Positions 18,698-28,543 of a stretch of DNA of 64,000 bases are shown here, piece by piece (the stretch's first letter is position 1; the number at the start of each line of letters is the position of its first letter). The stretch comes from Nitrospira sp. (GTDB lineage Bacteria; Nitrospirota; Nitrospiria; Nitrospirales; Nitrospiraceae). The DNA lies in assembly GCA_018242765.1 (NCBI GenBank), contig JAFEBH010000001.1, positions 117,371 through 181,370 of the forward strand, read 5' to 3'. The position numbers were made by a program, and so were the translations under genes. Below the pieces are notes generated by a model. That model was not told the DNA's origin. It worked only from the letters and a program-made list of their open reading frames with translations, and made no database searches.

Positions 18698-19363
18698 CTA
18701 GAGTAGGGGTGCCAGCACCGCTTTCGTGGTTTTGAAGTGCAACTTCGCCACCTGTCCTAAGCGTTCCTGTCCGTGTTTTTTTACGATCATCTTTGCAGCC
18801 AGTTCAACGGTCGGTGAGGCGCCTTTGGGGAGGGCGGTTCCCACTTCACTGGAGAGACGCTTGAGACGGATGAGAAACTCCGCCCGGGCGAGTATGGACG
18901 CAGCGGCAACGGCCAAGTCCGACTCCGCTTTCGGGCGTTGTTCCAGCGTAACTTTCCGTCCCTTTTCTTGGAGGGCATTGAGGATCAGCCGCTTGTCTCC
19001 GAATTGATCAGAGATCGCCTGCTCACAGGTGATACCTCGTTCCAGCAGAGTTTCTAGCGCTTTGGCATGGCCCCAGGCGAGCAGGCGATTCAGATTCTTG
19101 ATCTTCTCGTAGAGCTCGTTGTACTTCTGCGGTCCGATGGTGATAATGCTGTGCGGGCAGATGGTTTTGATGTCGGGTGCCATCTCCAGTATACGGCCGT
19201 CGGAGAGCGTTTTGCTGTCACGCACCTCCATCAGTCGCAACTCTCCTTGCGTCGTCGCATCCACAAATACCGCAGCAATGACGAGTGGGCCGAAGTAATC
19301 GCCTTTTCCCGATTCGTCGATACCGATGCGCTCAATGGCGATTCGTGAATGTTGTGTGGTCAT
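18698..19363 (-). CDS. rnhC: Ribonuclease HIII (catalytic domain only)
   Basis: This enzyme removes RNA from RNA-DNA hybrids. The protein begins with the type 2 RNase H motif in its HIII form, DESGKGDYFGPLV (residues 16-28). Further acidic residues lie in VRDSKTL and in ESDLAVAAASILARAEF. At about 221 residues it lacks the N-terminal TBP-like substrate-binding domain of well-studied Bacillus RNase HIII, which is about 300 residues. The start used (19363) gives the shortest plausible N-terminus; alternatives up to 19414 add only 17 residues. It could be annotated as a general RNase HII/HIII-family protein. Confidence 0.88.
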   Translation of the reverse strand: MTTQHSRIAIERIGIDESGKGDYFGPLVIAAVFVDATTQGELRLMEVRDSKTLSDGRILEMAPDIKTICPHSIITIGPQKYNELYEKIKNLNRLLAWGHAKALETLLERGITCEQAISDQFGDKRLILNALQEKGRKVTLEQRPKAESDLAVAAASILARAEFLIRLKRLSSEVGTALPKGASPTVELAAKMIVKKHGQERLGQVAKLHFKTTKAVLAPLL

Positions 19364-19477
19364 TGCACGTCGAGTCCCCCTAGAAATCATGCCTAGGGCG
19401 CGGTAATCTATCAATCGAATCCATATTGGTCAATCCTGCATGGATGGTGCCTGGAGGATTTTGGGGGAGGAATGAAT

Positions 19478-20341
19478 ATGCGGGCTCAGCGATTCACCCG
19501 TGCCGTGACGATATGCTGTTTGATTGCAGGAGGGATTGGTTTAGCAGGGTGTGAGACCAACCCCTACACGGGTCGGCGGCAGCTGTTGATGACGTCGGTT
19601 GGCCAAGAGATGCAAATGGGAGCGCAGGCGTACAATCAAGTTAGGAATGACCCAAAGATGAGGCCGTCACAAGATCCCCGTGAGATCGAGCCGGTGAAAC
19701 GGGTGGCGACTCGTATTGTTGAAGCGGCGAAACGGTCGAAGTACGCGGAGATGGCGCAACAATTTCAGTGGGAAGTGACTGTGATCAAAGACGACAAGAC
19801 GGCTAACGCCTTTGCTCTGCCTGGTGGGAAAATGGCGGTGTACACGGGCATTTTCCCCATGGCCAAAACAGAGGCCGGGTTGGCGGCAGTCATGGGCCAT
19901 GAAGTGGTGCATGCGCTGGCTCGCCATGGGGCTGAGCGGATGAGTCAGGGGCAAGCAGCGAATATTGGCATGCAGGTCATCGGGGCGGCCATTGGGATTG
20001 GGAGTAAGAATCCGGCACTCGGTCAGGCGGCGATGGGAGCACTGGGTGTCGGTGCACAAGTGGGTGTGTTGCTGCCCTTCAGTCGGAAACATGAATCCGA
20101 AGCGGATTATATTGGAATCCTATTGGCCGCCGATGCCGGGTATGATCCCCGTGAGTCGGTGGCGCTTTGGGAGCGAATGGCTCAGTCAGGTGGTGGGGGA
20201 CAACCAGAGTTCATGTCTACCCATCCCAGCCACGATACGAGAATTGAGCAATTGAAAGAGTGGATGCCTGAGGCGATGGAGATCTATCAGAAGCGAGCAC
20301 CCATGCTGGCTGCTCCACTACCGGAAATCGGCGGCAGGTAA
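19478..20341 (+). CDS. M48 family metallopeptidase lipoprotein
   Basis: This is an envelope zinc protease of the BepA/LoiP/HtpX-like M48C group, involved in outer-membrane protein quality control in relatives. A lipoprotein signal peptide ends in LAGC near residue 25. The HEVVH zinc motif is at residues 141-145, followed by ALARHGAERMS, with the third-ligand region SRKHESEADYIG. The ATG at 19478 has a properly spaced GGGAGG (7 bases). The earlier in-frame ATG at 19472 would be one base from it. About 287 residues. It stands alone upstream of the RNase P RNA gene. Confidence 0.92.
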   Translation: MRAQRFTRAVTICCLIAGGIGLAGCETNPYTGRRQLLMTSVGQEMQMGAQAYNQVRNDPKMRPSQDPREIEPVKRVATRIVEAAKRSKYAEMAQQFQWEVTVIKDDKTANAFALPGGKMAVYTGIFPMAKTEAGLAAVMGHEVVHALARHGAERMSQGQAANIGMQVIGAAIGIGSKNPALGQAAMGALGVGAQVGVLLPFSRKHESEADYIGILLAADAGYDPRESVALWERMAQSGGGGQPEFMSTHPSHDTRIEQLKEWMPEAMEIYQKRAPMLAAPLPEIGGR

Positions 20342-20386
20342 GCCGTTACTATTTGTCCTCAGTCGTCTGAGGGAAAGTGAGTCGGC

Positions 20387-20416
20387 TTGTGACTAACCGT
20401 CGCCATTCTTTATACT
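20387..20416 (+). promoter_or_regulatory. Putative promoter of rnpB
   Basis: TTGTGA at 20387-20392 and TATACT at 20411-20416 are spaced by 18 bases. The -10 box lies about 7 bases before the predicted first base of RNase P RNA (near 20423), the expected geometry for a stable RNA promoter. Confidence 0.65.
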
Positions 20417-20422
20417 AACTCG

Positions 20423-20857
20423 GCGTGGGTGGAAAGCTGGATGGTCGCTCGGGGCTTCGGCCCCGAGAGGAAAGTCCGGACTCCATGGGCAGGGCGCTGG
20501 GTAACTCCCAGGCGGAGCAATCCGACACCAGCACCACAGAAAACAAACCGCCGATGGCCAAGGCGATGGGATTCCATCTGATCGTTGCGGCTCAGGTAAG
20601 GGTGAAACGGTGGGGTAAGAGCCCACCGCGGGGGTGGTGACATCACCGGCACGGTAAGCGTCGCCCGGTGCAAGACCAAATAGGAAGACAGGTGCCGTGC
20701 TCCTTACGGACTGCGGTGCGCCGACTGGCCCGGTCGAGGTCTTCGGGTAGGTCGCTTGAGGTTCGGGGTAACTCGAATCCCAGAGAAATGATCATCCAGG
20801 CAAAGGGGGAGACTTCTTTGCGGGACAGAATCCGGCTTACAGGTTTTCCGCTCACGC
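20423..20857 (+). ncRNA. rnpB: RNase P RNA, bacterial type A
   Basis: The catalytic RNA of RNase P matures tRNA 5' ends. Conserved core blocks are readable: GAGGAAAGTCCGGACTCC near the 5' end, CAGAAAACAAACCGCCGATGGCC, GGTAAGGGTGAAACGGTG with GTAAGAGCCCACCG, and the 3' core CAGAATCCGGCTTACAGG. The ends are set by pairing of the 5' segment GTGGGTGGAAA with the 3' segment TTTCCGCTCAC (P1 helix with wobble pairs). The roughly 435-base length is a little above typical type A RNAs, so the exact ends are approximate. Confidence 0.95.
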
Positions 20858-20926
20858 ACTTCATTCAGCGAGAGTTCTCTCAGGCGTCACTACGCTATTC
20901 CGTCGTTGGGTGCCCAGAGGACTATA

Positions 20927-20955
20927 TTGACGCTCCTCTGTGGGGATGCTAGGAT
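20927..20955 (+). promoter_or_regulatory. Putative ilvB promoter
   Basis: TTGACG (20927-20932) and TAGGAT (20950-20955) are spaced by 17 bases. This would start a transcript near 20962 with a leader of about 120 bases before the ilvB ATG. The -35 box is close to consensus; the -10 box is weaker. Confidence 0.6.
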
Positions 20956-21026
20956 CAGAAATCTTTCCCCTTGATTTCAAACACATTCGTGCACGATGAT
21001 GCGTGCTTCCACGAGGGGTGCTGGTG

Positions 21027-21055
21027 TAAGGTCTCACGATCGATCGTAGACCTTA
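21027..21055 (+). promoter_or_regulatory. Long palindromic hairpin in the ilvB leader
   Basis: TAAGGTCT at 21027-21034 pairs with AGACCTTA at 21048-21055. Between them lies a perfect 12-base palindrome ACGATCGATCGT (21036-21047), with one bulged C. The element can form a near-continuous stem in RNA or serve as a symmetric protein-binding site. It ends 28 bases before the ilvB ATG, and no T-tract follows, so it is not a simple terminator. Confidence 0.7.
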
Positions 21056-21083
21056 CGCACGTGTGGTCGGAGGGAGGAGTGTC

Positions 21084-22859
21084 ATGAAACTCACCGGTTC
21101 TGAAATCTTCATCGAATGCCTGAAACGGGAAGGGGTGAAAACCATCTTTGCGCTTCCCGGAGGAGTCGTCTTGAAGATTTTTGATACGCTCCATCAGCAG
21201 AAAGATGTTGAAGTGATTCTGACGCGCCATGAACAGGGCGCGGGCCATATGGCGGAGGGCTATGCCAAGGCGACGGGAAAGGCGGGCGTCTGTCTGGTCA
21301 CCTCTGGCCCCGGGATGACCAACGTCATCACAGCGTTGGCGGATGCCTACATGGACTCGGTGCCGGTGGTCTGCTTTAGCGGGCAGGTTCCGACGAGCCT
21401 GATCGGGAATGATGCCTTTCAGGAAGCGGACAACATTGGGTTGAGTCGCCCCTGCACGAAATATAATTTTCTCGTCAAAGATGTGAATGATTTGGCAGCC
21501 ACGATCAAGGAGGCCTTTTACATTGCCACGACCGGTCGTCCCGGTCCGGTGCTTGTCGATATTCCAAAGGATGTTTCTTTGAATGTGGCGGAGTTTGTCT
21601 ATCCCAAGTCGGTCTCGATCCGCGGCTATAACCCAACGGTCGAAGGGAATAAGTGGCAGATCAAGCAGGCAGCCGAAGCCATCATGCGGGCTAAGAAGCC
21701 GATCCTCTATGTCGGCGGTGGTGTCGTCTTCTCCGGCGCATCGCAGGAGCTGCTTGAGTTGGCCGAGATGACGCAGATCCCGGTCGACATGACCTTGATG
21801 GGGCTCGGCGCGTTTCCGGGTGAACACCCGCTGTCTCTTGGGATGCTCGGGATGCATGGGACCTATCAAGCCAACATGGCCATGCATTATTCCGATCTCG
21901 TCATTGCGATCGGTGCGCGGTTCGATGATCGGGTGACGGGGAAGGTGTCGGAATTCTGTCCCCACGCAAAGGTGATTCATGTCGATATCGACCCGACGTC
22001 GATTCGCAAGAACATCCATGTCGATATCCCGATTGTTGGTGATTGCAAGACGGTGCTTCGTGAGCTGAATCAGATTCTTCGTGCGACGGTCAACGGTGAA
22101 CAGAAAGATCTTCGGAAACCCTGGTGGGGTCAGATCAGAGAATGGCAGCAGGCTCATCCCTTGACCTATCACCAGGAGAAGGACGGGCCGATCAAGCCGC
22201 AGCAGGTGGTCAAGCGGCTGTATGAGTTGACGAAAGACCGGGATCCGATCGTCGCAACCGATGTCGGACAGCATCAAATGTGGGCGGCACAGTACTTCAA
22301 GTTGGCGAACCCCAATCGGTGGTTGACTTCAGGCGGGCTTGGCACAATGGGTTTTGGGTTTCCTGCTGCCATGGGGGCGCAGGCTGCCTTTCGCGATCGT
22401 TTGGTCCTCTGTATTGCCGGAGACGGCAGCATCCAGATGAACATGCAGGAAATGGCGACGGCGGTCGTGAGCAAGTTGCCGGTGAAGATTATCATCTTGA
22501 ACAACGGCTTTCATGGCATGGTTCGGCAATGGCAAGACTTGTTCTATAACGGACGGTATGCGTCGAGTTATCTCGATACGACGCCGGATTTCGTCAAGCT
22601 GGCGGATGCCTACGGTGCGGTAGGATTGCGGGTCAAGAAGATTGCTGACCTCGATGCTGTTTTGAAAGAAGCGTTGGCAACGGACAAACCCGTCATTGTG
22701 GATGTCCCAACGTATCCCTATGAGAATTGCTATCCAATGATTCCTGCCGGTGGATGCAATCATGAGATGATTCTCGAAGATCCGCCTGAGTTGAAGCAGA
22801 AACAATCCGGCGGAGCCAAAGCGACGCCAGAAGATAAAGACACGGTGCTCACGGCGTAA
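21084..22859 (+). CDS. ilvB: Acetolactate synthase large subunit
   Basis: This TPP-dependent enzyme makes acetolactate or acetohydroxybutyrate, the first common step of valine, leucine and isoleucine synthesis. The 591-residue protein has the three-domain layout: an N-terminal domain with the catalytic glutamate region (TRHEQGAGHMAEGYAKA), a central FAD-binding domain, and a C-terminal TPP domain with GDGSIQMNMQE and NNGFHGMVRQW. The start at 21084 (MKLTGSE) has a strong GGAGG site; the upstream GTG at 21063 is rejected. A hydrophilic tail of about 25 residues follows the core. It is followed by its regulatory subunit and ilvC. Confidence 0.97.
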   Translation: MKLTGSEIFIECLKREGVKTIFALPGGVVLKIFDTLHQQKDVEVILTRHEQGAGHMAEGYAKATGKAGVCLVTSGPGMTNVITALADAYMDSVPVVCFSGQVPTSLIGNDAFQEADNIGLSRPCTKYNFLVKDVNDLAATIKEAFYIATTGRPGPVLVDIPKDVSLNVAEFVYPKSVSIRGYNPTVEGNKWQIKQAAEAIMRAKKPILYVGGGVVFSGASQELLELAEMTQIPVDMTLMGLGAFPGEHPLSLGMLGMHGTYQANMAMHYSDLVIAIGARFDDRVTGKVSEFCPHAKVIHVDIDPTSIRKNIHVDIPIVGDCKTVLRELNQILRATVNGEQKDLRKPWWGQIREWQQAHPLTYHQEKDGPIKPQQVVKRLYELTKDRDPIVATDVGQHQMWAAQYFKLANPNRWLTSGGLGTMGFGFPAAMGAQAAFRDRLVLCIAGDGSIQMNMQEMATAVVSKLPVKIIILNNGFHGMVRQWQDLFYNGRYASSYLDTTPDFVKLADAYGAVGLRVKKIADLDAVLKEALATDKPVIVDVPTYPYENCYPMIPAGGCNHEMILEDPPELKQKQSGGAKATPEDKDTVLTA

Positions 22860-22896
22860 GCTAGGTGCTGAGTACTGAGTGTTCGGAACGAGAAAA

Positions 22897-23415
22897 ATGG
22901 AACATATTATTTCAGTCACCGTTGAAAATAAGTTTGGAGTCTTATCACGGGTTGCCGGGTTGTTCAGCGGGAGGGGATTTAATATTGAGAGCTTGTCGGT
23001 GGCGCCGACGTTGGATCCTTCAATGTCCCAAATGACGATCGTGACCTCGGGAGACGAACGAATCATCGAGCAGATCGTGAAGCAACTGAACAAGCTGATC
23101 GATGTGATCAAGGTGGTCGATCTGAACGAAACGGAATTTGTCTCGCGGGAGACTGCGATTATCAAGGTCCATACGAAGGATGTGGATCGAGCCGAGGCGC
23201 TGCGGATCGTCGATATCTTTCGTGCGAACGTGATCGATTCGACACCGACGACCTATACGATCGAAGTCTCCGGAGACCCGAAGAAGATTGAAGCGATCAT
23301 CAATTTGCTTCAGCCACTTGGGATTAAAGAATTAGTCCGCACCGGTCGGGTCGCCGTTGCGCGGGAGCCGGTTCGTCCGGCTGTCGTCCAGGCAAAAAAA
23401 GTTGCCCGCGAGTGA
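22897..23415 (+). CDS. ilvN: Acetolactate synthase small (regulatory) subunit
   Basis: The 172-residue protein has an N-terminal ACT domain (SVTVENKFGVLSRVAGLFSGRGFNIES) that binds branched-chain amino acids for feedback inhibition. A C-terminal domain ends in the family LVRTGRVAVAR block. The ATG at 22897 gives the family MEHIISV start; the GTG at 22879 lies in a TGAG-rich spacer. It is also called ilvH in some naming schemes. It sits 37 bases after ilvB. Confidence 0.95.
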   Translation: MEHIISVTVENKFGVLSRVAGLFSGRGFNIESLSVAPTLDPSMSQMTIVTSGDERIIEQIVKQLNKLIDVIKVVDLNETEFVSRETAIIKVHTKDVDRAEALRIVDIFRANVIDSTPTTYTIEVSGDPKKIEAIINLLQPLGIKELVRTGRVAVAREPVRPAVVQAKKVARE

Positions 23416-23447
23416 CGGGTTGCGGGATGAGAGAGATGTCGCGCTAG

Positions 23448-24485
<1,038 letters not shown>

Positions 24486-24494
24486 GGCGGCTCC

Positions 24495-25145
24495 ATGGCG
24501 GATCGTGCAGTCGGTATCCCATTTGCGAAAGAGGGAATTCCCTTCATTGCGGTTCCTGCTGGCGTTACACTGTTGACGGGATTGGTGGGGTGGTCTTTCG
24601 TCGCGTTCTTCAGTGGCATCGCGACGCTGTTTTCAGCATGGTTTTTCAGGAACCCAACCAGAGTTATCCCGCAAGGTCCGAACCTCATCGTGGCTCCAGG
24701 CGATGGCAAAATCATTGCTGTCGAGGAAGAATTTGAACCGAGGTATCTAAAAGAACGCAGCATCCGGGTGACGATCTTTTTGAATGTATTCGACGTCCAT
24801 ATCAATCGATTGCCCTGCGACGGGATGGTTGAAAATGTGCAGTATCAGCCTGGGTTGTTCATGGTGGCAAGTAAGCCGGAAGCCACATTCATGAACGAAC
24901 AGAATGCATTGATGATCAAGACAGACGAGGGAATTAAAGTCTTGTGCGTGCAAGTGGCTGGGTTGATTGCTCGGCGCATCGTGTGTTGGATTTCACCACA
25001 TGATCGAGCCGTTCGGGGTGAACGATATGGCCTGATTCGTTTCGGGTCGCGCATGGATACCTTTCTTCCCGTCGGCACCACACTGCGGGTGGCAGTGGGG
25101 CAACGGGTGAAGGGTGGAGAAACCATCCTAGGAGAGTTGCCATGA
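24495..25145 (+). CDS. psd: Phosphatidylserine decarboxylase, short form
   Basis: This enzyme makes phosphatidylethanolamine from phosphatidylserine. At 216 residues it is the short, single-domain form with an N-terminal hydrophobic stretch that anchors it to the membrane. The self-cleavage site is RFGSRMD (near residues 183-189), where the serine becomes the pyruvoyl group. The VFDVHINRLPCDG block holds conserved catalytic histidine and aspartate residues. It overlaps pssA by 4 bases, so the two phosphatidylethanolamine genes are translationally coupled. They are inserted between ilvC and leuA. Confidence 0.95.
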   Translation: MADRAVGIPFAKEGIPFIAVPAGVTLLTGLVGWSFVAFFSGIATLFSAWFFRNPTRVIPQGPNLIVAPGDGKIIAVEEEFEPRYLKERSIRVTIFLNVFDVHINRLPCDGMVENVQYQPGLFMVASKPEATFMNEQNALMIKTDEGIKVLCVQVAGLIARRIVCWISPHDRAVRGERYGLIRFGSRMDTFLPVGTTLRVAVGQRVKGGETILGELP

Positions 25146-25948
25146 AAACTGCGAGCTTCAGAAGTTCGTTTGGAAAAGGAGGGAAGCGAAGGAAGGCTGC
25201 GATGCACCTGATCCCGAACCTCTTCACGACGGGCAACTTGTTTTGTGGGGTGTTTGCCATCCTGTCGGTCTTCAATGCCAACTATCTGGAAGCCGCGATT
25301 GCAGTGCTGGTCGCCATGATCTTTGATGTTCTGGATGGGAAGTCGGCCCGGTTGACCAACAGCACCAGCCAGTTCGGGTTGGAGTATGATTCGCTTTCTG
25401 ATGTGGTGTCGTTTGGTGTGGCTCCAGGGATCTTGATCTATTCCTGGGCGTTAAGCGGGCATGGGACGTTCGGTATTGCCGTGATGTTTGCCTATGTGGC
25501 GATGGGAGCTGTCCGACTGGCGAGGTTTAATTCCACTGTGGCTGTGTCGGACGGGAAATACTTTACCGGTTTAGCCATTCCAGCTGCGGCAGGGGTTGTG
25601 GCGTCTTTGGTCGTCCTGGATTATTACATCATGAAGATGGGAACCGATGTCCGGTCGATTGTGGTCTTGCTCATGACGTTAGGGCTGTCGTTTCTCATGG
25701 TCAGCACGATCAAGTATCGAAGCTTTAAGGATTTGAAGTTCAAAGGACATCGCCAGATCACCTACCTGGTCTGGGGTATTCTTGCGCTGATGATGGTCGC
25801 AGCCTGGCCGGCAGTCATGTTGTTCGTTGTGTTCGCCGGCTATGCACTGATGGGACCGGTCGAAAAGATTGCAGGGCTGCTCGTTCCGGCCTCTGGGAAA
25901 CGAGGTGTCGGAAAAGTTGATCTGCCACCGGTTGAATCGAACCCATAG
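25142..25948 (+). CDS. pssA: CDP-diacylglycerol-serine O-phosphatidyltransferase
   Basis: PssA makes phosphatidylserine from CDP-diacylglycerol and serine in the inner membrane. The 268-residue protein has several hydrophobic segments and the CDP-alcohol phosphotransferase signature with all key residues: FDVLDGKSARL, then eight residues to GLEYDSLSD (about residues 61-84). The N-terminus starts at the ATG overlapping the psd stop. The internal MHLIPNLFTTGNLF (from residue 21) is the usual family beginning, so a shorter start is possible. Product flow with psd is direct. Confidence 0.95.
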   Translation: MKTASFRSSFGKGGKRRKAAMHLIPNLFTTGNLFCGVFAILSVFNANYLEAAIAVLVAMIFDVLDGKSARLTNSTSQFGLEYDSLSDVVSFGVAPGILIYSWALSGHGTFGIAVMFAYVAMGAVRLARFNSTVAVSDGKYFTGLAIPAAAGVVASLVVLDYYIMKMGTDVRSIVVLLMTLGLSFLMVSTIKYRSFKDLKFKGHRQITYLVWGILALMMVAAWPAVMLFVVFAGYALMGPVEKIAGLLVPASGKRGVGKVDLPPVESNP

Positions 25949-25984
25949 TAATAGAGGGAGAAATCAAGAGGGGTGTGAACGGCT

Positions 25985-26252
25985 AGGATGAGGAGTAGTA
26001 GGCGAACCGTCTAGATACAGGGTGGAACACGCTCTGGAGAGAGCTGGTGGATGGTGCAAACCAGCCTAGATGTCGCTGAACTCGCCTTTGAGCTGGGTCT
26101 CCGAACAGGAAGTAAGAGACTCCGTCTTGCCTCCGTAAGAGGCAGAAAGAAGGGTCTGAGGATCAGAAATTCCTCAGGCTGAATCAGGGTGGTACCACGG
26201 AGTGCTTCAAGCCTTCGTCCCTGGGTCGTATGGGATGAGGGCTTTTCTATTT
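25985..26252 (+). promoter_or_regulatory. T-box riboswitch leader, leucine CUC specifier, with terminator
   Basis: The leader before leuA has T-box hallmarks in order: a Stem I region with AGAGAGCTGGTGGATGGTG, a GAACTC specifier loop with CTC (leucine codon) at 26081-26083, and a T-box sequence AGGGTGGTACCACGG at 26186-26200. These are followed by a terminator stem AAGCCTTCGTCCC/GGGATGAGGGCTT at 26209-26244 with a TTCTATTTT tail. Uncharged tRNA-Leu would stabilise the antiterminator and turn leuA on. This is a transcriptional T-box by its layout. Confidence 0.9.
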
Positions 26253-26253
26253 T

Positions 26254-26376
26254 CAAGCCGCTGAAAAAGTCTTCATTCTGCGTTCTCCGTCGTTCGAACT
26301 CCTCGACGTGCCGATTCGTACGCCTTGGGGTTCTCGCTCCTTGCGGCCTTGCCGGAAGGACTTTTTGAGCGGCTTG
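26254..26376. repeat. 123-bp palindromic element between T-box and leuA
   Basis: Arms CAAGCCGCTGAAAAAGTC (26254-26271) and GACTTTTTGAGCGGCTTG (26359-26376) are inverted repeats of 18 bases with a single mismatch. The interior is itself partly symmetric around GACGTGCC/TCGTACGCC. The whole piece begins right after the T-box terminator and ends 4 bases before the leuA ribosome site. It looks like a mobile miniature palindrome of the REP/MITE type. Confidence 0.75.
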
Positions 26377-26391
26377 TATTGGAGGTCGGAC

Positions 26392-27939
26392 ATGGCACGC
26401 ATGATCAGAATTTTTGACACGACGTTGCGGGACGGCGAGCAATCGCCTGGGGCCAGCATGAATGTGGAAGAAAAGGTCATGGTGGCGAAACAACTGGCAC
26501 GGCTTGGGGTCGATATTATTGAGGCGGGATTTGCATATAGTTCACCAGGAGATTTCGACGCGGTACGACGGATTGCACAGGAGGTGGAGGGGCCGACGAT
26601 CTGCAGCCTGGCGAGGGCTCGTCCCGAAGACATTGATCGGGCATGGGAAGCCTTAAAGGGCGCACCAAAGGTCCGTATCCACACGTTTTTATCGACGTCC
26701 GATATTCATCTCAAACACCAATTTCGGATGACGCGGGAACAGGCCAAGCAGCGGGCGGTTGAGATGGTTCAGCGTGCGCGCGGGTATGTCGAGGATGTTG
26801 AATTTTCTCCCATGGATGCGAGCCGGTCCGACCCGTCGTTTCTCTACGAAGTGATCGAGGCGGTGATTGCTGCGGGAGCCGGGACTGTGAACATCCCTGA
26901 CACGGTGGGCTATGCGGTTCCACAAGAATTCGGCGCACTGATTAAAGGAATTTGCGACAAGGTTTCCAATGCCAAGCAAGCCGTGATTTCCGTCCATTGC
27001 CACAATGATCTGGGGGTTGCGGTGTCGAACAGCCTGGCGGCCATTATGAACGGGGCCGGACAAGTTGAGTGTACGATCAACGGTATCGGTGAGCGCGCGG
27101 GGAATACTTCGTTAGAGGAGATCGTGATGGGACTCCGAACGAGGAAAGATTTTTACCATGCCGATACCGGGATTCGGACAGAGGAGATTGCGAAGACCAG
27201 TCGTTTGGTGAGCAAGATTACCGGCATGGTGGTGCAACCCAATAAAGCGATCGTGGGGGCTAATGCCTTTGCCCACACCTCGGGTATCCATCAAGACGGC
27301 TTGCTGAAGGAAAAGGCGACCTACGAAATTATGCGCCCGGAATCGATTGGTTTGGTCGAGAGCCAGATGGTTATGGGCAAGTTGTCCGGGCGGCATGCCT
27401 TTCGGCAGCGATTGGAAGAGTTGGGGTACAAGCTCGGTGAGGCGGAAGTGAATCATGCCTTCGAACGGTTTAAAAAGCTTGCCGACCACAAAAAAGAGAT
27501 TTTTGAGGAAGATCTCGAAGTCATCGTCTCGGAAGAGCTCTCAAAGATGGCTGAACGGCTCGTCTTAAGGTCGCTTCAGGTGACCAGTGGAACAGATCGG
27601 GTCCCAACGGCCACGGTTGAACTGGAGATCGATGGTAAGCCTGTCTCACAAACCGGGACCGGTGATGGGCCGGTGGATGCCGTGTATCGAACCATTGCAA
27701 CCCTGACGCAGACCAAGAGTCGATTATTGATGTACGTCGTCAAAGCCATCACCGGCGGGACCGATGCTCAGGGGGAAGTCTCCGTGCGGGTCGAGGAAGA
27801 CGGACGGACGGTGTCAGGGCATGGGGCCGATACTGATATCATCACGGCATCCGCCCGAGCCTACATCAGTGCGCTGAATAAGTTGTCCTATTTGGCGGCA
27901 AGGCAAGCACAAGGTGAGCAGAAGGTGAACTTGATTTGA
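26392..27939 (+). CDS. leuA: 2-isopropylmalate synthase
   Basis: LeuA condenses acetyl-CoA with 2-ketoisovalerate, the committed step of leucine synthesis. The 515-residue product has the TIM-barrel domain starting [18 protein letters not shown], the metal-binding [12 protein letters not shown] block, GIGERAGN and HTSGIHQDG, and the C-terminal regulatory domain that binds leucine. The ATG at 26392 has GGAGG 6 bases upstream, just after the palindromic element; the longer frame start at 26308 lies inside that element. Two controls are therefore likely: T-box on transcription and leucine feedback on the enzyme. Confidence 0.97.
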   Translation: MARMIRIFDTTLRDGEQSPGASMNVEEKVMVAKQLARLGVDIIEAGFAYSSPGDFDAVRRIAQEVEGPTICSLARARPEDIDRAWEALKGAPKVRIHTFLSTSDIHLKHQFRMTREQAKQRAVEMVQRARGYVEDVEFSPMDASRSDPSFLYEVIEAVIAAGAGTVNIPDTVGYAVPQEFGALIKGICDKVSNAKQAVISVHCHNDLGVAVSNSLAAIMNGAGQVECTINGIGERAGNTSLEEIVMGLRTRKDFYHADTGIRTEEIAKTSRLVSKITGMVVQPNKAIVGANAFAHTSGIHQDGLLKEKATYEIMRPESIGLVESQMVMGKLSGRHAFRQRLEELGYKLGEAEVNHAFERFKKLADHKKEIFEEDLEVIVSEELSKMAERLVLRSLQVTSGTDRVPTATVELEIDGKPVSQTGTGDGPVDAVYRTIATLTQTKSRLLMYVVKAITGGTDAQGEVSVRVEEDGRTVSGHGADTDIITASARAYISALNKLSYLAARQAQGEQKVNLI

Positions 27940-28139
27940 CGCGGAACTCCACGGTACAGTTTATTTCTTTGAGCAGGTTGTGGATGTCACCATATCTTCA
28001 CGATGCTCATAAAGGCAGCCGCAAGTGAATGGGCGGGAGTATGCGCTTCGGTACGTTGAGCCTTTGAGCGATGCGGGAACGTCGCCGGCGTCCTTTTCCA
28101 CTGTCCGGTGAGAGATGAAGTCGATTCGATCGAGGGAGC

Positions 28140-28508
28140 TTGTCCTTGTTCAAGGTGACCCTAGCGGATCGCCCCGAGTTTCTAGCCGGGGACGAGACCC
28201 GTTTGCGGGAGATTTTTCATCCTGCCAAACATCGGTTGTCGCTGAACTATAGTCTCGCCCACGGAACCTTGCCGCCCGGTCACTGCTCGAAACGACATGC
28301 CTTGGTCTCGTCTGAAGTCTATTACTTCATTTCCGGGATGGGCCGATTGACGGTTAACGATCAAGTGACACTGGTTGAGCCGGGAACGACGATCTATGTA
28401 CCGCCAGGCGGGCAACAGTTTCTCGACAATACCGGAGACACCGACATTGAGTTTTTATGTCTTGTTGATCCGGCCTGGCGGATGGAAGACGAAACGATAC
28501 TGGAGTAG
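28140..28508 (+). CDS. Small cupin-domain protein
   Basis: The 122-residue single-domain protein has the cupin motif 1 pattern [25 protein letters not shown] (about residues 42-66), with two histidines and a glutamate that would bind metal. Motif 2 is near [21 protein letters not shown]. Cupins of this size include isomerases and sugar- or amino-acid-related enzymes, and no substrate can be assigned. The start is a TTG at 28140 after GAGGG. It lies between leuA and leuB with moderate spacing, possibly in the same operon. Confidence 0.8.
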   Translation: MSLFKVTLADRPEFLAGDETRLREIFHPAKHRLSLNYSLAHGTLPPGHCSKRHALVSSEVYYFISGMGRLTVNDQVTLVEPGTTIYVPPGGQQFLDNTGDTDIEFLCLVDPAWRMEDETILE

Positions 28509-28543
28509 GTCATGAGCCGAGCGCAGGCTCGAAAGGAGTCGCA

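Noticed and set aside
20983..21050. Leader peptide for ilvB attenuation
   Set aside because: A short ATG frame exists (ATGATGCGTGCTTCC...), but it contains only one branched-chain codon and no terminator follows.
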